Of a stretch of 64,000 bases of DNA, positions 1-9,936 are shown piece by piece; the first letter of the stretch is position 1; each line of letters opens with the position of its first letter. The position numbers and the translations under genes were made by a program. Below the pieces are notes generated by a model. The model saw only the letters and a list, made by a program, of their open reading frames with translations, was not told where the DNA came from and did not search any database. Source of the stretch: Terfezia claveryi (Eukaryota > Ascomycota > Pezizomycetes > Pezizales > Pezizaceae); NCBI GenBank assembly GCA_015179025.1, contig WHUX01000164.1:1-64000 (forward strand), read 5' to 3'.

Positions 1-147
1 TAACATCTCCTGCGTAAGTGTGGAGCTCACCACTGTCCACAGTTGAGTCCCTGTATCCCAGGCGAACCAATCGTAAATATTTAGGTAATCCATAAGCTCA
101 GACTCCAAAAGTTCCTCAACTGGGTATTGGTAGCCATTTGTAGTCAT
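1..147 (-). CDS. ~97-aa family protein, copy A (C-terminus outside window)
   Basis: The minus strand reads open from an ATG at 147 to the window edge (49 codons). It begins MTTNGY and continues with the family pattern ELxxxLNxYD, W-D-x-G-T and TLTQEML. Compared with copy B (1132-1425) it carries two extra codons after MTTNGY, so the length change keeps the frame. The DNA just upstream (148-387) is almost identical to the flank of copy B, while the coding part differs at far more positions. No domain is recognised; there is no membrane segment or signal peptide from the conserved ATG. Function unknown. It sits first in a tandem run of three copies. Confidence 0.55.
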   Translation of the reverse strand, partial: MTTNGYQYPVEELLESELMDYLNIYDWFAWDTGTQLWTVVSSTLTQEML

Positions 148-390
148 TGTTATTGCAGTTTATGTTTTTCTCTCTGGTGCTTCGTTTGTATTTTCAAGTG
201 TTATAGAAACCGGAACTATGGCAATAGACATGGCTCTGGAGTCCCTAATATACCTCCCTTGAGCCATGGACATGGCACCATTCTCTTTACCACTACTTCC
301 CTATGGCCCCGGCCCTGGTAGCCACCTTCAGACCCAGTTCTCGCTATTACTGGGTTAATTTGCAATCCTATAAGGGATATGGCCTATACT
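148..390 (-). repeat. Conserved 5' flank of the ~97-aa gene unit
   Basis: This flank recurs upstream of every copy (148-387, 1426-1690, 2726-2990, about 10130-10370, 10987-11250, 26254-26497). Shared landmarks are the blocks reading ctctctggtg, catggctctggagtccc and ccctggtag. It may hold promoter and 5' UTR. In copy C an uninterrupted 74-codon frame (2738-2962) crosses it, but that frame is broken in other copies, so I do not call it coding. Confidence 0.6.
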
Positions 391-918
391 AGTGGTGGTC
401 ACTTCTTAATTTTCTTTATGAGAATTGCAATTACGAAGCGCCTTGGCAGCCCTGAACTAAGCCTAAACTGTTAAAAATGGAGATTAACAAGTGACCACCT
501 CTATATGCAATTCTAATTACCACGTATATTCTCCTGATGTTCTTCCATCCATGCCACAAATCGTTCAACATCATCTTTAATCCAGGAGCGTCCCTTCACA
601 TCCTGGCTGTCTGTAGCCATTGCAGACATCGAGGGCTTCGAGGAGTGTATGTCGTTGGAGAGCTTTGTCGCGTTGGAGAATCAATAGACTTTGGGGAACG
701 GGGCGGTCTTGCGATACCGGTAGATCTCGTGTGGTTTTCCTGATGACTAACACTCTCAATTACAATTACTTTCTCGTTAATGCACTGAAGAGTGCATTAA
801 CGAGGAAGCAAGAAATTGAATTTGTGATTGAGGGGCCTGGCCAATCAGAGTGCGCCAAGTTGCCAAGGCGCTTCATAATTGCAATTCTCATAAAGAAAAT
901 TAAGAAGTGACCACCACT
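391..918. mobile_element. Non-autonomous PIF/Harbinger deletion derivative (MITE)
   Basis: The 528-bp element has long terminal inverted repeats beginning AGTGGTGGTCACTTCTTA and continuing past GCGCCTTGGCA. It is flanked by a 3-bp direct repeat ACT (388-390 and 919-921). The interior retains a piece matching the 5' end of the SANT/Myb-like gene of the larger Harbinger element at 6811-9439 (about 536-640 here against 8995-9090 there), so it is an internally deleted relative. It interrupts the conserved flank of a ~97-aa gene unit. Confidence 0.85.
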
Positions 919-1131
919 ACTATTTTGCTACACATGATTCTGTTTGACCTTCAAGCTTCTGTAGGATCCAAAGGTCTGCCTCAGCTAAGTTAATGCAATA
1001 CAAAACAATTCCAATTGAAAATATTTTCCAACAAAGCTAATCCTAATCCGATACTAATCAATCCCCAAATAGGAGGAATGAAATCAGATATACCAATTCA
1101 GACCTTCTTCCTGCTGATGTACTTAGTGTTT

Positions 1132-1425
1132 TTATACCCCCATTGCTGCCAAATAATCCGTCACCTGCTCCTCAACCATAGCCTCAATCTCATCCAAATT
1201 CATGCCCTTCACAGTTTCAAACTCAATCATCCTGGTGATTCCAAACAACATCCACTCATCAACAATACACCCAACCAAGGTGTCTAACATTTTCTGTGTA
1301 AGCGTGTAGCTCATCCATGTCCACCGTCGAGTCCCTGCATCCCAGATGAACTCATCGTAACAATTTAGGAAATCCAAGAGCTCAGACCCCAAAACATTCT
1401 CAATTGGGTAGCCATTTGTAGTCAT
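1132..1425 (-). CDS. ~97-aa family protein, copy B
   Basis: The ORF is 97 codons, ATG at 1425, ending AAMGV-stop. Features shared with the other copies are MTTNGYP at the start, ELLDFLN, a W-D-x-G-T-x-x-W block near residue 30, a hydrophobic helix LDTLVGCIVDEW near 47-58, GITRMIEFET and a predicted amphipathic C-terminal helix ending EEQVTDYLA. It is small, acidic and probably soluble. I do not recognise the family. Intactness in several copies, and indels in multiples of three, argue that it is translated. The flanks are nearly identical to those of copy A. Confidence 0.6.
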   Translation of the reverse strand: MTTNGYPIENVLGSELLDFLNCYDEFIWDAGTRRWTWMSYTLTQKMLDTLVGCIVDEWMLFGITRMIEFETVKGMNLDEIEAMVEEQVTDYLAAMGV

Positions 1426-1713
1426 TGTTATTGCAGTTTATGTTTTTCTCTCTGGTGCTTCGTTTGTATTTTCAAGTGTTATAGAAACCAGAACTATGGC
1501 AATAGACATGGCTCTGGAGTCCCTTATGTATTACCTCCCGAGCCATGGACATGGCACCATTCTCTTCGCCGCTACTTCCCTATGGCCCCGGCCCTGGTAG
1601 GAACCTTCAGACCCAGTTCTCGCTTTTACTGGGTTAATTTGAATTCCCATAAGGGATATTGCCTATAGTTTATAGATCCTTTGTACTTGTGCAGTTGTGC
1701 TATTTTGCTATAC

Positions 1714-1911
1714 ATGATTCTATTTAACCTTCAAGCTTCCGTAGGATCCAAAGGTCTGCGTCAGCCAAGTTAATGCAATACAAAACAATTCCAAATGAAA
1801 ATAAGAAATGAAATGATTCTATTTAACCTTCAAGCTTCCGTAGGATCCAAAGGTCTGCGTCAGCCAAGTTAATGCAATACAAAACAATTCCAAATGAAAA
1901 TAAGAAATGAA
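1714..1911. repeat. Perfect-looking 99-bp tandem duplication
   Basis: The block starting atgattctatttaacc at 1714 is repeated from 1813 with no difference that I can see. It lies in the distal flank of copy B and includes the gtaggatccaaaggtct segment shared by all units. It looks like a recent local duplication. Confidence 0.85.
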
Positions 1912-1974
1912 ATGAGAGATACGCCTCGCCCCTGGCCCCGTCCCCCAGAATTTACGAACATTCCGAGGCTGAGA

Positions 1975-2205
1975 GGAGCAACGATCCAACGATCAACATG
2001 ATCAACCCAAACATACGTATGTGCAATAATAATGACGGCAATATCAATGCGATAATAATGACAGCAATATTAGTGCGATAATAATGTCGTGGGTAGAACG
2101 AAGACGTTGGTAGATGACTTCGCAGGTTAATCCGGATGGCTTCGCTGGTGGATAACTCAGGGTAATCCAGGTAGCGAGTGTGCTGGATGTGCGTTTCAAC
2201 AGAGA
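1975..2205. repeat. Dispersed repeat, inverted relative to 13121-13330
   Basis: The segment with gatcaacccaaacatacg, the AATAATGAC-rich tract and gataactcagggtaatcc matches the reverse complement of about 13121-13310. It separates copies B and C of the ~97-aa unit. It may be an LTR fragment; no coding sequence seen. Confidence 0.6.
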
Positions 2206-2431
2206 CTTCCTGTGAAAATGTTTATTTTGCATAATAATTTGGCAAGTTGGGATTGAATATAAATGAAATCTGGAATGCTCATAGTTAAGTAAAATTAGGT
2301 AAATCCTATCCTTCTGTGAAATTCAAAGTTTTTCCAACAAAGCTAATCCGATACAAATCAATCCCCGAATAGGAGGAATGAAATTAGATATTCCAATTCA
2401 GGCCTTCTCCCTGCTGATGTACTCAGCGTTT

Positions 2432-2725
2432 TTATACCCCCATTGTTGCCAAAACACCTGTCACCTTCTCCTGAACCATAGCCACAACCTGATCTAAATT
2501 CATGCCCCCCTGAGTTTCAAACTCTCCAATCTTAGTGATTCCATTCTGCATCCAGTCCATAACAATAAGCTTGATCAAGGTCTCCAACGTTTCCTCCCTA
2601 ATAATGATGCTCATCAGTATCCACCGTTGAGTCCTTGGGTCATAATTGAGAAGATGATGAACATTTAGGAATTCCACCAGCTCAGCGAACAAAATATCCC
2701 CATATGGGTAGCCGTTTGTAGTCAT
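2432..2725 (-). CDS. ~97-aa family protein, copy C
   Basis: The ORF is 97 codons with ATG at 2725 and the same start (MTTNGYP) and end (ATMGV) as copy B. The middle differs strongly: it reads FLNVHHLLNYDPRTQRW where copy B has FLNCYDEFIWDAGTRRW. The DWMQNGITKIGEFET block and the AMVQEKVTGVLA C-terminal helix are kept. Its unit carries the left flank with gcataataatttggcaag (about 2205-2431) that also precedes copies E and F. Function unknown. Confidence 0.6.
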   Translation of the reverse strand: MTTNGYPYGDILFAELVEFLNVHHLLNYDPRTQRWILMSIIIREETLETLIKLIVMDWMQNGITKIGEFETQGGMNLDQVVAMVQEKVTGVLATMGV

Positions 2726-3211
2726 TGTTATTGCGGTTTATGTTGTTTTTCTCTCTGGCGTTTCGTTTGGATTAGAAGGGTATGCAAGTGTAGTAGAAAG
2801 AGGAACTAAGGGAATGGACATGACTCTAGAGGTCCCTAATATACCTCTATTGAGCCGTGGACATGGCACCATTCTCTTCGCCGCTAATTCCCTATGGCCT
2901 CGGCCTTGGTAGCCACCTTCAGACCCAGTTCTCGCTATTACTGGGTTGATTTGCAATCCCATAAGGAATATGGCCTATAGTTTATACTTCCTTTGTACTT
3001 GTGTTATTTTGCTATACGTGATCCTATTGAACCCCCAAGCTTCTGTACAAAGTTCTCCCCTGCCAAGTTAAGTTAATCCAATACAAAAAAACTTCCGAAT
3101 GAAAATATGAAATTAAAAAAGCAATAGCCCTCGACCCTGGCCCCGTCTCCGAGAATCTAGGAACATTCCGAGGCTGAGGGGATCATAGGAATGTGTGGTA
3201 TTGTTCAGAAT

Positions 3212-3306
3212 CCTGGGCACGAGCCGAGCCGAGCCGGCTCGAGCCCGAAAATATATGGTAAAAGCTCGAGCCTCCTGGTAAAATGACGAGCCGGCTCGTG
3301 CCCAGG
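3212..3306. repeat. 95-bp foldback element
   Basis: The ends CCTGGGCACGAGCC and GGCTCGTGCCCAGG are inverted complements and enclose a short AT-rich centre. A single arm of the same sequence (gggcacgagccgagcc) occurs at 35589-35604. It resembles a miniature hAT-type foldback, but I could not find an 8-bp target duplication. Confidence 0.55.
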
Positions 3307-3589
3307 CCTAATTGTTCTGTCCTGCCCGGGAATGCGATAACCAAATGTAGTAATTTAGAGCGGGTACCGAGATAGTAATAAGTATCTAAAAACGAAAAAA
3401 AAAAGATGGAAGATGAAATACATCAGTGCTAACGAACATGAATGGTAGGCGGTGCCACCCGTAAGGGGAGCCATCACCCCGACAGCAAAGCTGGTTGAGG
3501 GGTAACTCGCAACCGGAAGCTGGCCAATTGACCGCGCTGGGCCTAGACCGGTAACCCCCCCCAAATGTCTCAGATGAGAAAGTCACAGT

Positions 3590-4104
3590 CTCATTGGTTG
3601 AAAATACAGCTGATCACCTACGTAAGCTTTCTTGACAAGCAATTCGATCATTAGACCCAAAGGAAGATAAGAAGAATAAACCAATTCTTGCGTTGATTGA
3701 TTATGCTATCGAAAAGGTTATAAAGTATCGGGATATTGCTCCTCAAGCCCATACCCTCAACAAGTTCCGAAGTGGCAAGGTACGCAAGCAGAAGACATGA
3801 TCCCGATATGGTGGTGGCCAAGCAAGAGTGCTAGATCACAAGCATGTTAATGAGGGCATTAAGAAGCTTGCAGATGCAGCAGCACCAAGTTGGAACGGCA
3901 GTGAGTGGCAGAGGAGAAGAAAAAGGTTGCAGAGCTTAAACAAGCTGCTAAAGAGGCCTCCGATAAGCAGTGGAAAACTGATCTGCAACGATATAATGAG
4001 GTTGACCTACCAGCATGGCAAGCTGAGTGTGCAAAGATTGATGCCACATGAATTGCTGCTAAGGAGCCTGGCCAGAAGCGCTCTGGAAAGAAGCCACCCT
4101 AACC
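3590..4104 (+). pseudogene. Pogo-type transposase C-terminal tail, degraded
   Basis: The plus strand encodes, with stops and frameshifts, a basic/coiled-coil tail. LDPKEDKKNK and LIDYAIEKVIKYRD lie near 3650-3720. RARVLDHKHVNEG follows near 3828, and then, in a second frame, AEEKKKVAELKQAAKEAS with a terminal KRSGKKPP and a stop near 4103. This arrangement is typical of the region after the DDE domain in fungal pogo/Tigger transposases. The catalytic domain is absent. The LINE fragment beginning about 4105 abuts it directly, and the long 3828-4457 frame is a chance join of the two. Confidence 0.5.
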
Positions 4105-4826
4105 CCCTCGACCGAAGCGCCCACTTAAACCTAACCAAAGCAGGATATGGCATCAGAAGAGCAGAGTGGAACCGACACGCCCTCTCAGCATGGATGCGAA
4201 CGAACAGAGGTCCACAGAAGAGCTGGCTCAACCACATTGGCAAAGAGGAATCGGCGGAATGCACATGCGGACATCCTACCGAGACAGGAGAACATATCGT
4301 CTTTAGATGCCCACGCTTTGATCGACTCCGCAGAGCCCTTTTGGGGGAAAAGAACAGTTGGGAAGAGCTTGACCAAACGGAATGGAGAAAGGAGGGTGAA
4401 GAGACATATGAGGCCACGGAGGCGTTCTTTGGACTTCTATTCCGCGAGTTCACATAGTAGCGGGAGCAAGGATCAATTTTTCACGAGTCTCCTTTGTCAC
4501 ACAGGATCGATTTACAGGTTTCATCAGTTCACTTCGTCTAGTCCTCTTTTATAGTTCTGCTATTTCGTCTTCTCTCCCTTACAGTTACAGTTCATGAGTT
4601 CAGGGATGAGGCTCAGTCAGGCCTCCGGGTCATCGGCTAAGTCCGTTAGTGACAGCACGGGGCCTCATCTCGGGTTCGTCGTTATTTGTATTTATATGTA
4701 CCTCGCGTGGGTCTGGCAGATTAACTTGCCTTACCCTTGAATCCACCGGATTTCCGTGTGGCTCCTCATAGCCCCCCTAACGGGGCTGCATAGGAGTACT
4801 AAGTAATAAAAAATAAAAAAAAAAAA
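4105..4826 (+). mobile_element. 5'-truncated Tad-like LINE, ORF2 end plus 3' tail
   Basis: The encoded fragment (about 4140-4457) carries the end of ORF2: WNRHALSAWMRTNRGPQK followed by a CCHC-type knuckle (C-T-C-G-H-P-x-E-T-G-E-H ... F-R-C-P-R-F). The same block is present at 13562-13933 (+) and 51695-51994 (-). After the stop the 3' UTR runs into the conserved tail gtggctcctcat ... ggggctgcataggagta and an A-rich end at 4826. Only about 0.7 kb of a LINE that would normally be several kb is present. Confidence 0.75.
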
Positions 4827-5982
4827 CCTAAAGGACCAATCAGTACAATAGAAGGGGCTGGTAACCTTTCTGTGGTTGCGGAAGAAGAGATTGATGATGA
4901 GAGAGAGTTTAAGGTAGATCTGGAGGAAGATCAGCAGGATTTGGTGGATTCTATGACAGCGCTTGAAATTGAGCATTTTGGGCAGGTTAGTCCTCCTGGC
5001 AATGACCGTGCCGTTTTGCTACTTTGAGGCTTACCCCAGCAACATTGATTTAACATGGAAATAGATGGCCAGTTAAGCTTTCCTAGCGGTCTTGAGTGTG
5101 TTAGCATGATAGTGAGCGTTTGGGGGGTAGTTATCGGAGGGGTCTCATTCTAAGCGGGCGTGTATTTGGGTATTGCGTTGTTTTGGTGTTATGTGAGCGC
5201 AGCCATGTTGTAGAGCGTAGTTGTTTCTATAGATCTCAATTTAGCCGGAATGGCCCTGTTTGTGTGGTATCACGGGATGCGAGTGGACTAGCGCAAAAAC
5301 ATGGATGATTTGCCCCCGGTCAACCTACCTACCATTGGTCGGCTCTAGTACCCTTCAAAATTAGAACTTCAAGTGCGACCAATAGCGAGGGGCAGGGTTG
5401 CAGGTGAAAAATCCTTGCCCGGTCAAGTTCAACAGCAATGAAAACTTGACCTCGTGGGGGATTTTGTAGTTCTCAGGTATTTCTGGCAAAAATCAGATAT
5501 TCTTGCTCAGCTCCTCCTTCGCTGTCGAACGCTGTAAATTCCGACGTCGGAAACCCGCTGGTTCTTGAGGTTGACCAAGTGGGCTCGTCCTGCACGCAAA
5601 AAAAGGCCTGAATTTGTCAAAGCAAGCGCTTTTTCGGTAGTCTGGTTGCACTACCCTCGCAGAGGGTCTGGCGCACGCAATTTATTAATTTTTTTTTTGG
5701 GGGGACAAGTTCTCGCTGCGCAGTTTTCTATCTAGAATTTGCTGAGTCGCTGTGCAAATATGTACGGACGTTGCGACGAATGTATGTGTGGACGGGTGTG
5801 TATAAGTAAGTATGTATGTGTATATGTGTAAACAAATCTATCCTAGAAGCTCCCCATTAAATACACCAAAGTTATGAGAGTACAGTTGTGAGAAGATCAC
5901 CCATGGAACTGGTGATGGCATAAGTGACTAGTCTTTTGTCGCTAAATAGCGCTACAATTTGCATAGGAGGGGTAGTGCAACC
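4827..5982. other. No clear gene; acidic reading-frame remnant and a repeat motif
   Basis: One plus-strand frame stays open from 4837 to a stop at 5026-5028 and is strikingly acidic (EEEIDDEREFKVDLEED), which suggests a remnant of an unidentified protein. At 5638-5666 there is a copy of the dispersed motif TAGTCTGGTTG followed by the palindrome CCTCGCAGAGG. The rest shows only T- and TATG-rich simple sequence. Confidence 0.4.
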
Positions 5983-6102
5983 TGTGGGAGATGGTGCTTG
6001 ATCGGGTAATAGAGCGATTAGTCATTAGTCAGAAAGGCGGATATGAGTGCTGGAGGATAGATAACTTTATGACAGAGTGAATAAGAATAAGCTTCTCTCA
6101 CA
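5983..6102 (+). mobile_element. Copia 5' LTR (120 bp)
   Basis: The segment begins TGTGGGAGA and ends TCTCTCACA, imperfect inverted ends of the TG...CA type. It lies 196 bp before a copia-type gag ATG. The flank caacc (5978-5982) resembles caact after the 3' LTR remnant (9640-9644). The target appears to have been one copy of the dispersed motif ggtagtgcaaccagacta. Confidence 0.65.
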
Positions 6103-6297
6103 GGTTATGAAGCCCTACTGCTTCGCTACACAAGCCACTCTATTCTCGTGAAGAGCATCTCCCTTTACCTATACAGTACAGTGATCTCCCTGCTGTCGAG
6201 TGGACACAGAACCTCTGTCAAAATTCCGCCTCGACGAGTAAGAAGACATCAAATAGTACCAGGAGAACAAGAAGAACGTGAGGACGAACAACCAAGA

Positions 6298-6810
6298 ATG
6301 CCAGAGCTAAACTACTCATCTCTAGTATCGAAACCCATACCAGTCAAACTTGAAGGGGCTAAGAACTACAGATCATGGGCTAAAGACATGGAAATGGTAA
6401 TGTTAAGAATGAAGGCATGGAAACTACTGACAGAAGAACCTCCGGAAGAAGAGGATAGAGATGAAGCATGGGCGGAAAAAGACATCTGGGCGAGGTCGGA
6501 CTTGATTCACGATGCAACAACAGCATACGAAAGCTGGAAAATACTCAAAGATCAATACTCTACAAAGAGTGATCTAAAGACAGCAAGGTTAATGAAGGAA
6601 TTTGCTGCTGCATCAATGAAGACAAAGGAAAATTGTACGGAGTACATAAAGAGAGTAAAGAGAATAGTATCGGAGCTAAGAGCATGCGGAACATCAAGCA
6701 TATACCATACTCATAGGGCTACCTCAGGAATACTCTGCACTGGTAATTACGCTAACAAATATGTCTACACCGGAGTCACATCTAGTACTCGAAAAGACTG
6801 TCGAAGCAAT
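6298..6810 (+). pseudogene. Copia Gag polyprotein, 5' part (split by Harbinger)
   Basis: The ORF starts MPELNYSSL and shows the copia-type Gag (UBN2) layout: KLEGAKNYRSWAKDMEMVM near residue 20, then AYESWKILKDQY, KTARLMKEF and YIKRVKRIVSELR. A one-base gain (or two-base loss) near 6692 shifts the frame. In the next frame the family hallmark continues as ILIGLPQEYSALV and ends EKTVEAI exactly at the Harbinger insertion. Upstream codons back to 6148 are open but precede the likely start. Gag normally packages the element RNA; this copy cannot, being frameshifted and interrupted. Confidence 0.75.
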
Positions 6811-6925
6811 AGTGGTGGTCACTTCTTAATTGCAATTGTGAAAATTGCAATTCGCAAGCGCCTTGGCAGCACTGAACTAGGCATAGACTGTGAAAATTTG
6901 CAATTAAGAAGTGACCGCCCCATAT
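6811..6925. repeat. Palindromic left end of the Harbinger element
   Basis: Within the left end, an inverted second copy of the terminus (ttaagaagtgaccgcc, ending near 6919) follows the first by about 90 bp. The left 110 bp can therefore fold on itself. The 391-918 derivative keeps the same arrangement (gtgaccacc again at about 491-500), so it predates their divergence. Confidence 0.7.
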
Positions 6926-6982
6926 TGCAATTCTAATTACACACAATTCTAATTACCATCTACAACGTGACAGTTTCCTTTG

Positions 6983-8248
6983 ATGCCTCAAACAACTCAA
7001 CGTGGTCTTCTATTAAGAAGCATCATACACATTGCCAAGCAACTGATACTTGGTACTAAGGATGAAATATCATCAGACCCTATGATATTAGGGATTGTTG
7101 ATGATCTTCTTGAGCTATATCAGGAGGTATCCTATCGTCGTTATTTAGTCCCTCGAACGATCTCAGCAGGGCGACATCAAGTAGTTCATGACATATTAGA
7201 GAACTTGATTAGGGCCTATCCAGAGCCAGCCTTCATGATGCTCTTTTGAATGCAACGTCATTCCTTCTGGTTGCTGGTAGATGTGGTTACTCCGATATGG
7301 CCAAAGGAAAATAGCAAAAAGCATGCGCGTCCTATTTATCATCAACTTGGGGTTGGTCTTTATATACTTGGAAGTGCAGGACCTGGATTGGAACGTACTA
7401 GAATTGGGTTCAATATAGCAAAGGGGACAGTTGTCAAATATCTATGGCGTTCAATTGCAGTTTTAAGCAAATTAATGCAAAGATATATTTGCTGGCCTAG
7501 TGAAGAAGAGCGAGTTCAATTTCGACAAGATAGAGCCACTTCTAGTACTAGTAGTGAGGTTTTTATTGATTGTGTTGGATTTGTTGATGGGTCTATCATT
7601 GTCCTACAAGATCAACCGAAGGTAGATCCAGAAGCATATTTCTCTCGGAAAAAGGAATATGGATTCAATCTTCAGGCAGTTTGTGATTGAAACCGGAGGT
7701 TTATTTCAATGAGTATTGGACATATGGCAGCAATACATGATTCTACTGCCTTTAAAGATTCTCAGCTTTATAAAAATCGTGCCAAACACTTCACTCTCAA
7801 GGAATACCTTCTAGGAGACAAAGCATATGCTTTGGAACGACATGTTATTGTTCCTTATAAGGAGCCTTATGCACGAGAACGATCGAAAGCCGCATTCAAC
7901 TATATGCTATCTATTCCCAGAGTCAAGATTGAGCATTCTTTTGGCCTGCTTAAAGCAAGATTTCCTTCCTTGAAGAGTTTACCCGTGAGAATTGGAGATG
8001 ATCAACATAAGGGGCATAGGCGGGTAATAGCTTGGGTAACTGCGTGTATTGTTCTACATAATATACTCAGCCGTATGAAGGATGATGAGCAATGGCTTGA
8101 GGAATCATTGCAAGAAGAGCAAGCACAAAGAGAAGACGAGGAAAACATTGAGGTTCACAATCAAAGAGATATAGGAGATACAGAAGTAAGAGCTGGGAAA
8201 ATTCGACATGAAGAATTGATGAATAGAGTAAAAGAGATTGAGGGCTAA
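6983..8248 (+). pseudogene. PIF/Harbinger transposase (DDE superfamily)
   Basis: This is a single reading frame of about 420 codons from ATG 6983, interrupted by two in-frame TGA codons at 7247-7249 and 7688-7690. The N-terminal half has a helix-turn-helix-like stretch IGFNIAKGTVVKYLW. Catalytic acidic residues are visible: D in FVDGSIIVLQ, D in LLGDKAYALERHVIVPY, and E in RVKIEHSFGLLKARF, followed by ACIVLHNI, a typical end of the domain. The C-terminus is Glu-rich. The enzyme would cut and rejoin the element's ends. Both stops fit CGA to TGA changes. The ATG just after the first stop (7250) is internal, not a true start. Confidence 0.88.
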
Positions 8249-9087
8249 GCTGGACCTCTACTTGCGGAATCGGTAGCACCATTTTTTGATATTATAATTG
8301 ACATCATTTGAAGAAATGCTTGAAACTGCTGGGCTTGCACATCTGCTTGGATTTTTGCAATCCTTTCATTAGATTCAAGCTGACATTCCCATCGCTTATC
8401 TTCTGCAGCAATTCTTTCCTTTTGCATATCTTTTTCTGCTTCAATTCGAGCTTCCTCTTTCTTCAATTCTATTGCACCTCGATCACCTATGATACTCTTG
8501 ATTTCTGCTGCCTTTTCGCTGTGATGACGTTTCTTTGGAGGTGCCGGTTTTGTGGTTGTCGAAGCCAGTTTTCTCGGCGGAGTTGCTTCCACTCGAGTTC
8601 ATCATCTGAAGACATAATAGCTTGAACAGAAGATAGAGTATTATTATCTTCTAGCCTTGGTTTTTGACCTCTTCATCTTTGATCTCATCGACTTCAACTT
8701 GTAAAGAATCACCTAACACAATGGCACCCGCATTTGGCCGAGTACCCAGATTGCATCTAACCTCCAAAACATAGCACATTTCGATTCCAACAAAGCATTA
8801 AAGGTTGGAACTTGATCTTCTGCTCGTACATCCTCTCCAGACTGGTCCCGAATTTTGCGCGCTTTAGTCCAAGAGTTCTTCATGTTCTATGCCTTCTCCT
8901 TAATACGCTTAACCGTAATCCACTCGTCTTCTCCAAAGACCTGATCCTTAACATCTTTATGCCATACTGCTTGTTTTCCACATAGCTTATCCTGATGATC
9001 TTCCATCCAGGCCACAAGTCGTTTAACATCCTCTTTGCTCCATGGGTGACCCTTCACATCTTGGCTCTCCGCAGCTAATAAGGACAT
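8245..9087 (-). pseudogene. Harbinger accessory SANT/Myb-like DNA-binding protein
   Basis: On the minus strand, ATG 9087 opens a SANT/Myb-like domain (HPWSKEDVKRLVAWMEDH ... AVWHKDVKDQVF) that ends at an in-frame TAG near 8887. The frame then goes on with NMKNSWTKARKIRDQSG and NALLESKCAMFWRLDAI before a further frameshift. The last exon-like part, 8592-8245, is a Lys/Glu coiled coil (ELKKEEARIEAEKDMQKER) ending QAFLQMMSIII. In PIF/Harbinger elements such a protein recruits the transposase to the ends. Here it is broken in at least two places. Its 5' end is what survives in the 391-918 derivative. Confidence 0.75.
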
Positions 9088-9442
9088 CAGTATATCGGCT
9101 TGGAGGGATATATCGGCTTAAGAAGGGTATAGGTATCGGCTTGGGAGATTTGAAAAGATTTGTCGTGTTAGAGGAAAAATCGAAGGGAGGTCTGGAGATG
9201 TCGGAATAGATCTTTGAATTTTTTGCGGGGTTTGGATCAACGAGATGAGGTTGGTTTGCCGATGACTAAGGCTCTCAATTGCAATTGCAATCTCGTAAAT
9301 GTACCCGAGAGTGCAATTACGAGTTTGGATTGCAATTGCAATTTCAATTGGGAGCCCGGCCAATCAGAGTGCGTGCCAAGTTGCCAAGGCGCTTGCGAAT
9401 TGCAATTTTCACAATTGCAATTAAGAAGTGACCACCCCTAAT

Positions 9443-9587
9443 ATACACGGAAGAAATGAGACTAAAACTTTTCGAAGTTCCGGTAGACAAGAAACAAACA
9501 GACAACCCTTTAGCCTTTAAACATGATACTCAGTTTAGAGGAAATAAGTATACAAGATGCGTATGTGGCAAGAACCCCCTAACATGA
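9443..9587 (+). pseudogene. Copia Gag, continuation after the Harbinger insertion
   Basis: Joined to base 6810, the frame continues YTEEMRLKLFEVPVDKK and runs 47 codons to a TGA at 9585-9587, through RCVCGKNPLT. The Cys pair may be the start of a degraded zinc knuckle. No protease, integrase or reverse transcriptase follows: the next 20 bp lead straight into the 3' LTR remnant, so pol is deleted. Confidence 0.7.
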
Positions 9588-9607
9588 GTGTGAATAGACA
9601 ACACCCA

Positions 9608-9639
9608 TACAGAGTGAATAAGAATAAGCTTCTCTCACA
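9608..9639 (+). mobile_element. Copia 3' LTR remnant
   Basis: The 32 bp ending gcttctctcaca match the end of the 5' LTR (6071-6102). The 5' three quarters of this LTR is missing. After it comes caactagacta, the continuation of the split dispersed motif. Confidence 0.6.
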
Positions 9640-9936
9640 CAACTAGACTAGTGGTTTGCATGGTCTAGTTGTGGTTTGCCGCTAGTTTGGCAGCCAAAAT
9701 AGCGGAGGTAGTTCTAAATACAAAAGTAACAAAATGGACTCCGGAAAATGTACTCGAATGGGACAATTCCCGGGCAGGACAGAATAGTATAATTCACAAG
9801 AAATCGTATAGTCCTAAAAAACTAGCTATACGAATTCAGACCTTCTCACTGTTGATAGACTCATCAATTTTATACCCCCAAAGTACCAAATAATCCCACA
9901 CCTGATCCTCAACCATACCTACAACCTCGTTCAAAT

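Larger units (their letters stand above)
6811..9439. mobile_element. PIF/Harbinger DNA transposon, near full length
   Basis: The 2629-bp element has terminal inverted repeats of roughly 55-60 bp (left AGTGGTGGTCACTTCTTA, right complement AGGGGTGGTCACTTCTTA). It is flanked by the 3-bp duplication AAT (6808-6810, 9440-9442). It carries the two convergent genes expected of the superfamily: a DDE transposase (+, 6983-8248) and a SANT/Myb-like protein (-, 8245-9087), with 3' ends that meet at about 8246. Both are broken, so it is probably immobile unless helped in trans. Removing it together with one AAT restores the copia gag frame. Confidence 0.92.

Noticed and set aside
2738..2962. 74-codon minus-strand ORF upstream of copy C
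   Set aside because: The homologous flank in the other copies has stops and shifts in this frame, so it is more likely 5' UTR/promoter.
3828..4457. 209-codon ORF as a single gene
   Set aside because: It joins an out-of-frame part of a pogo transposase tail to the end of a LINE ORF2; the two halves belong to different elements.
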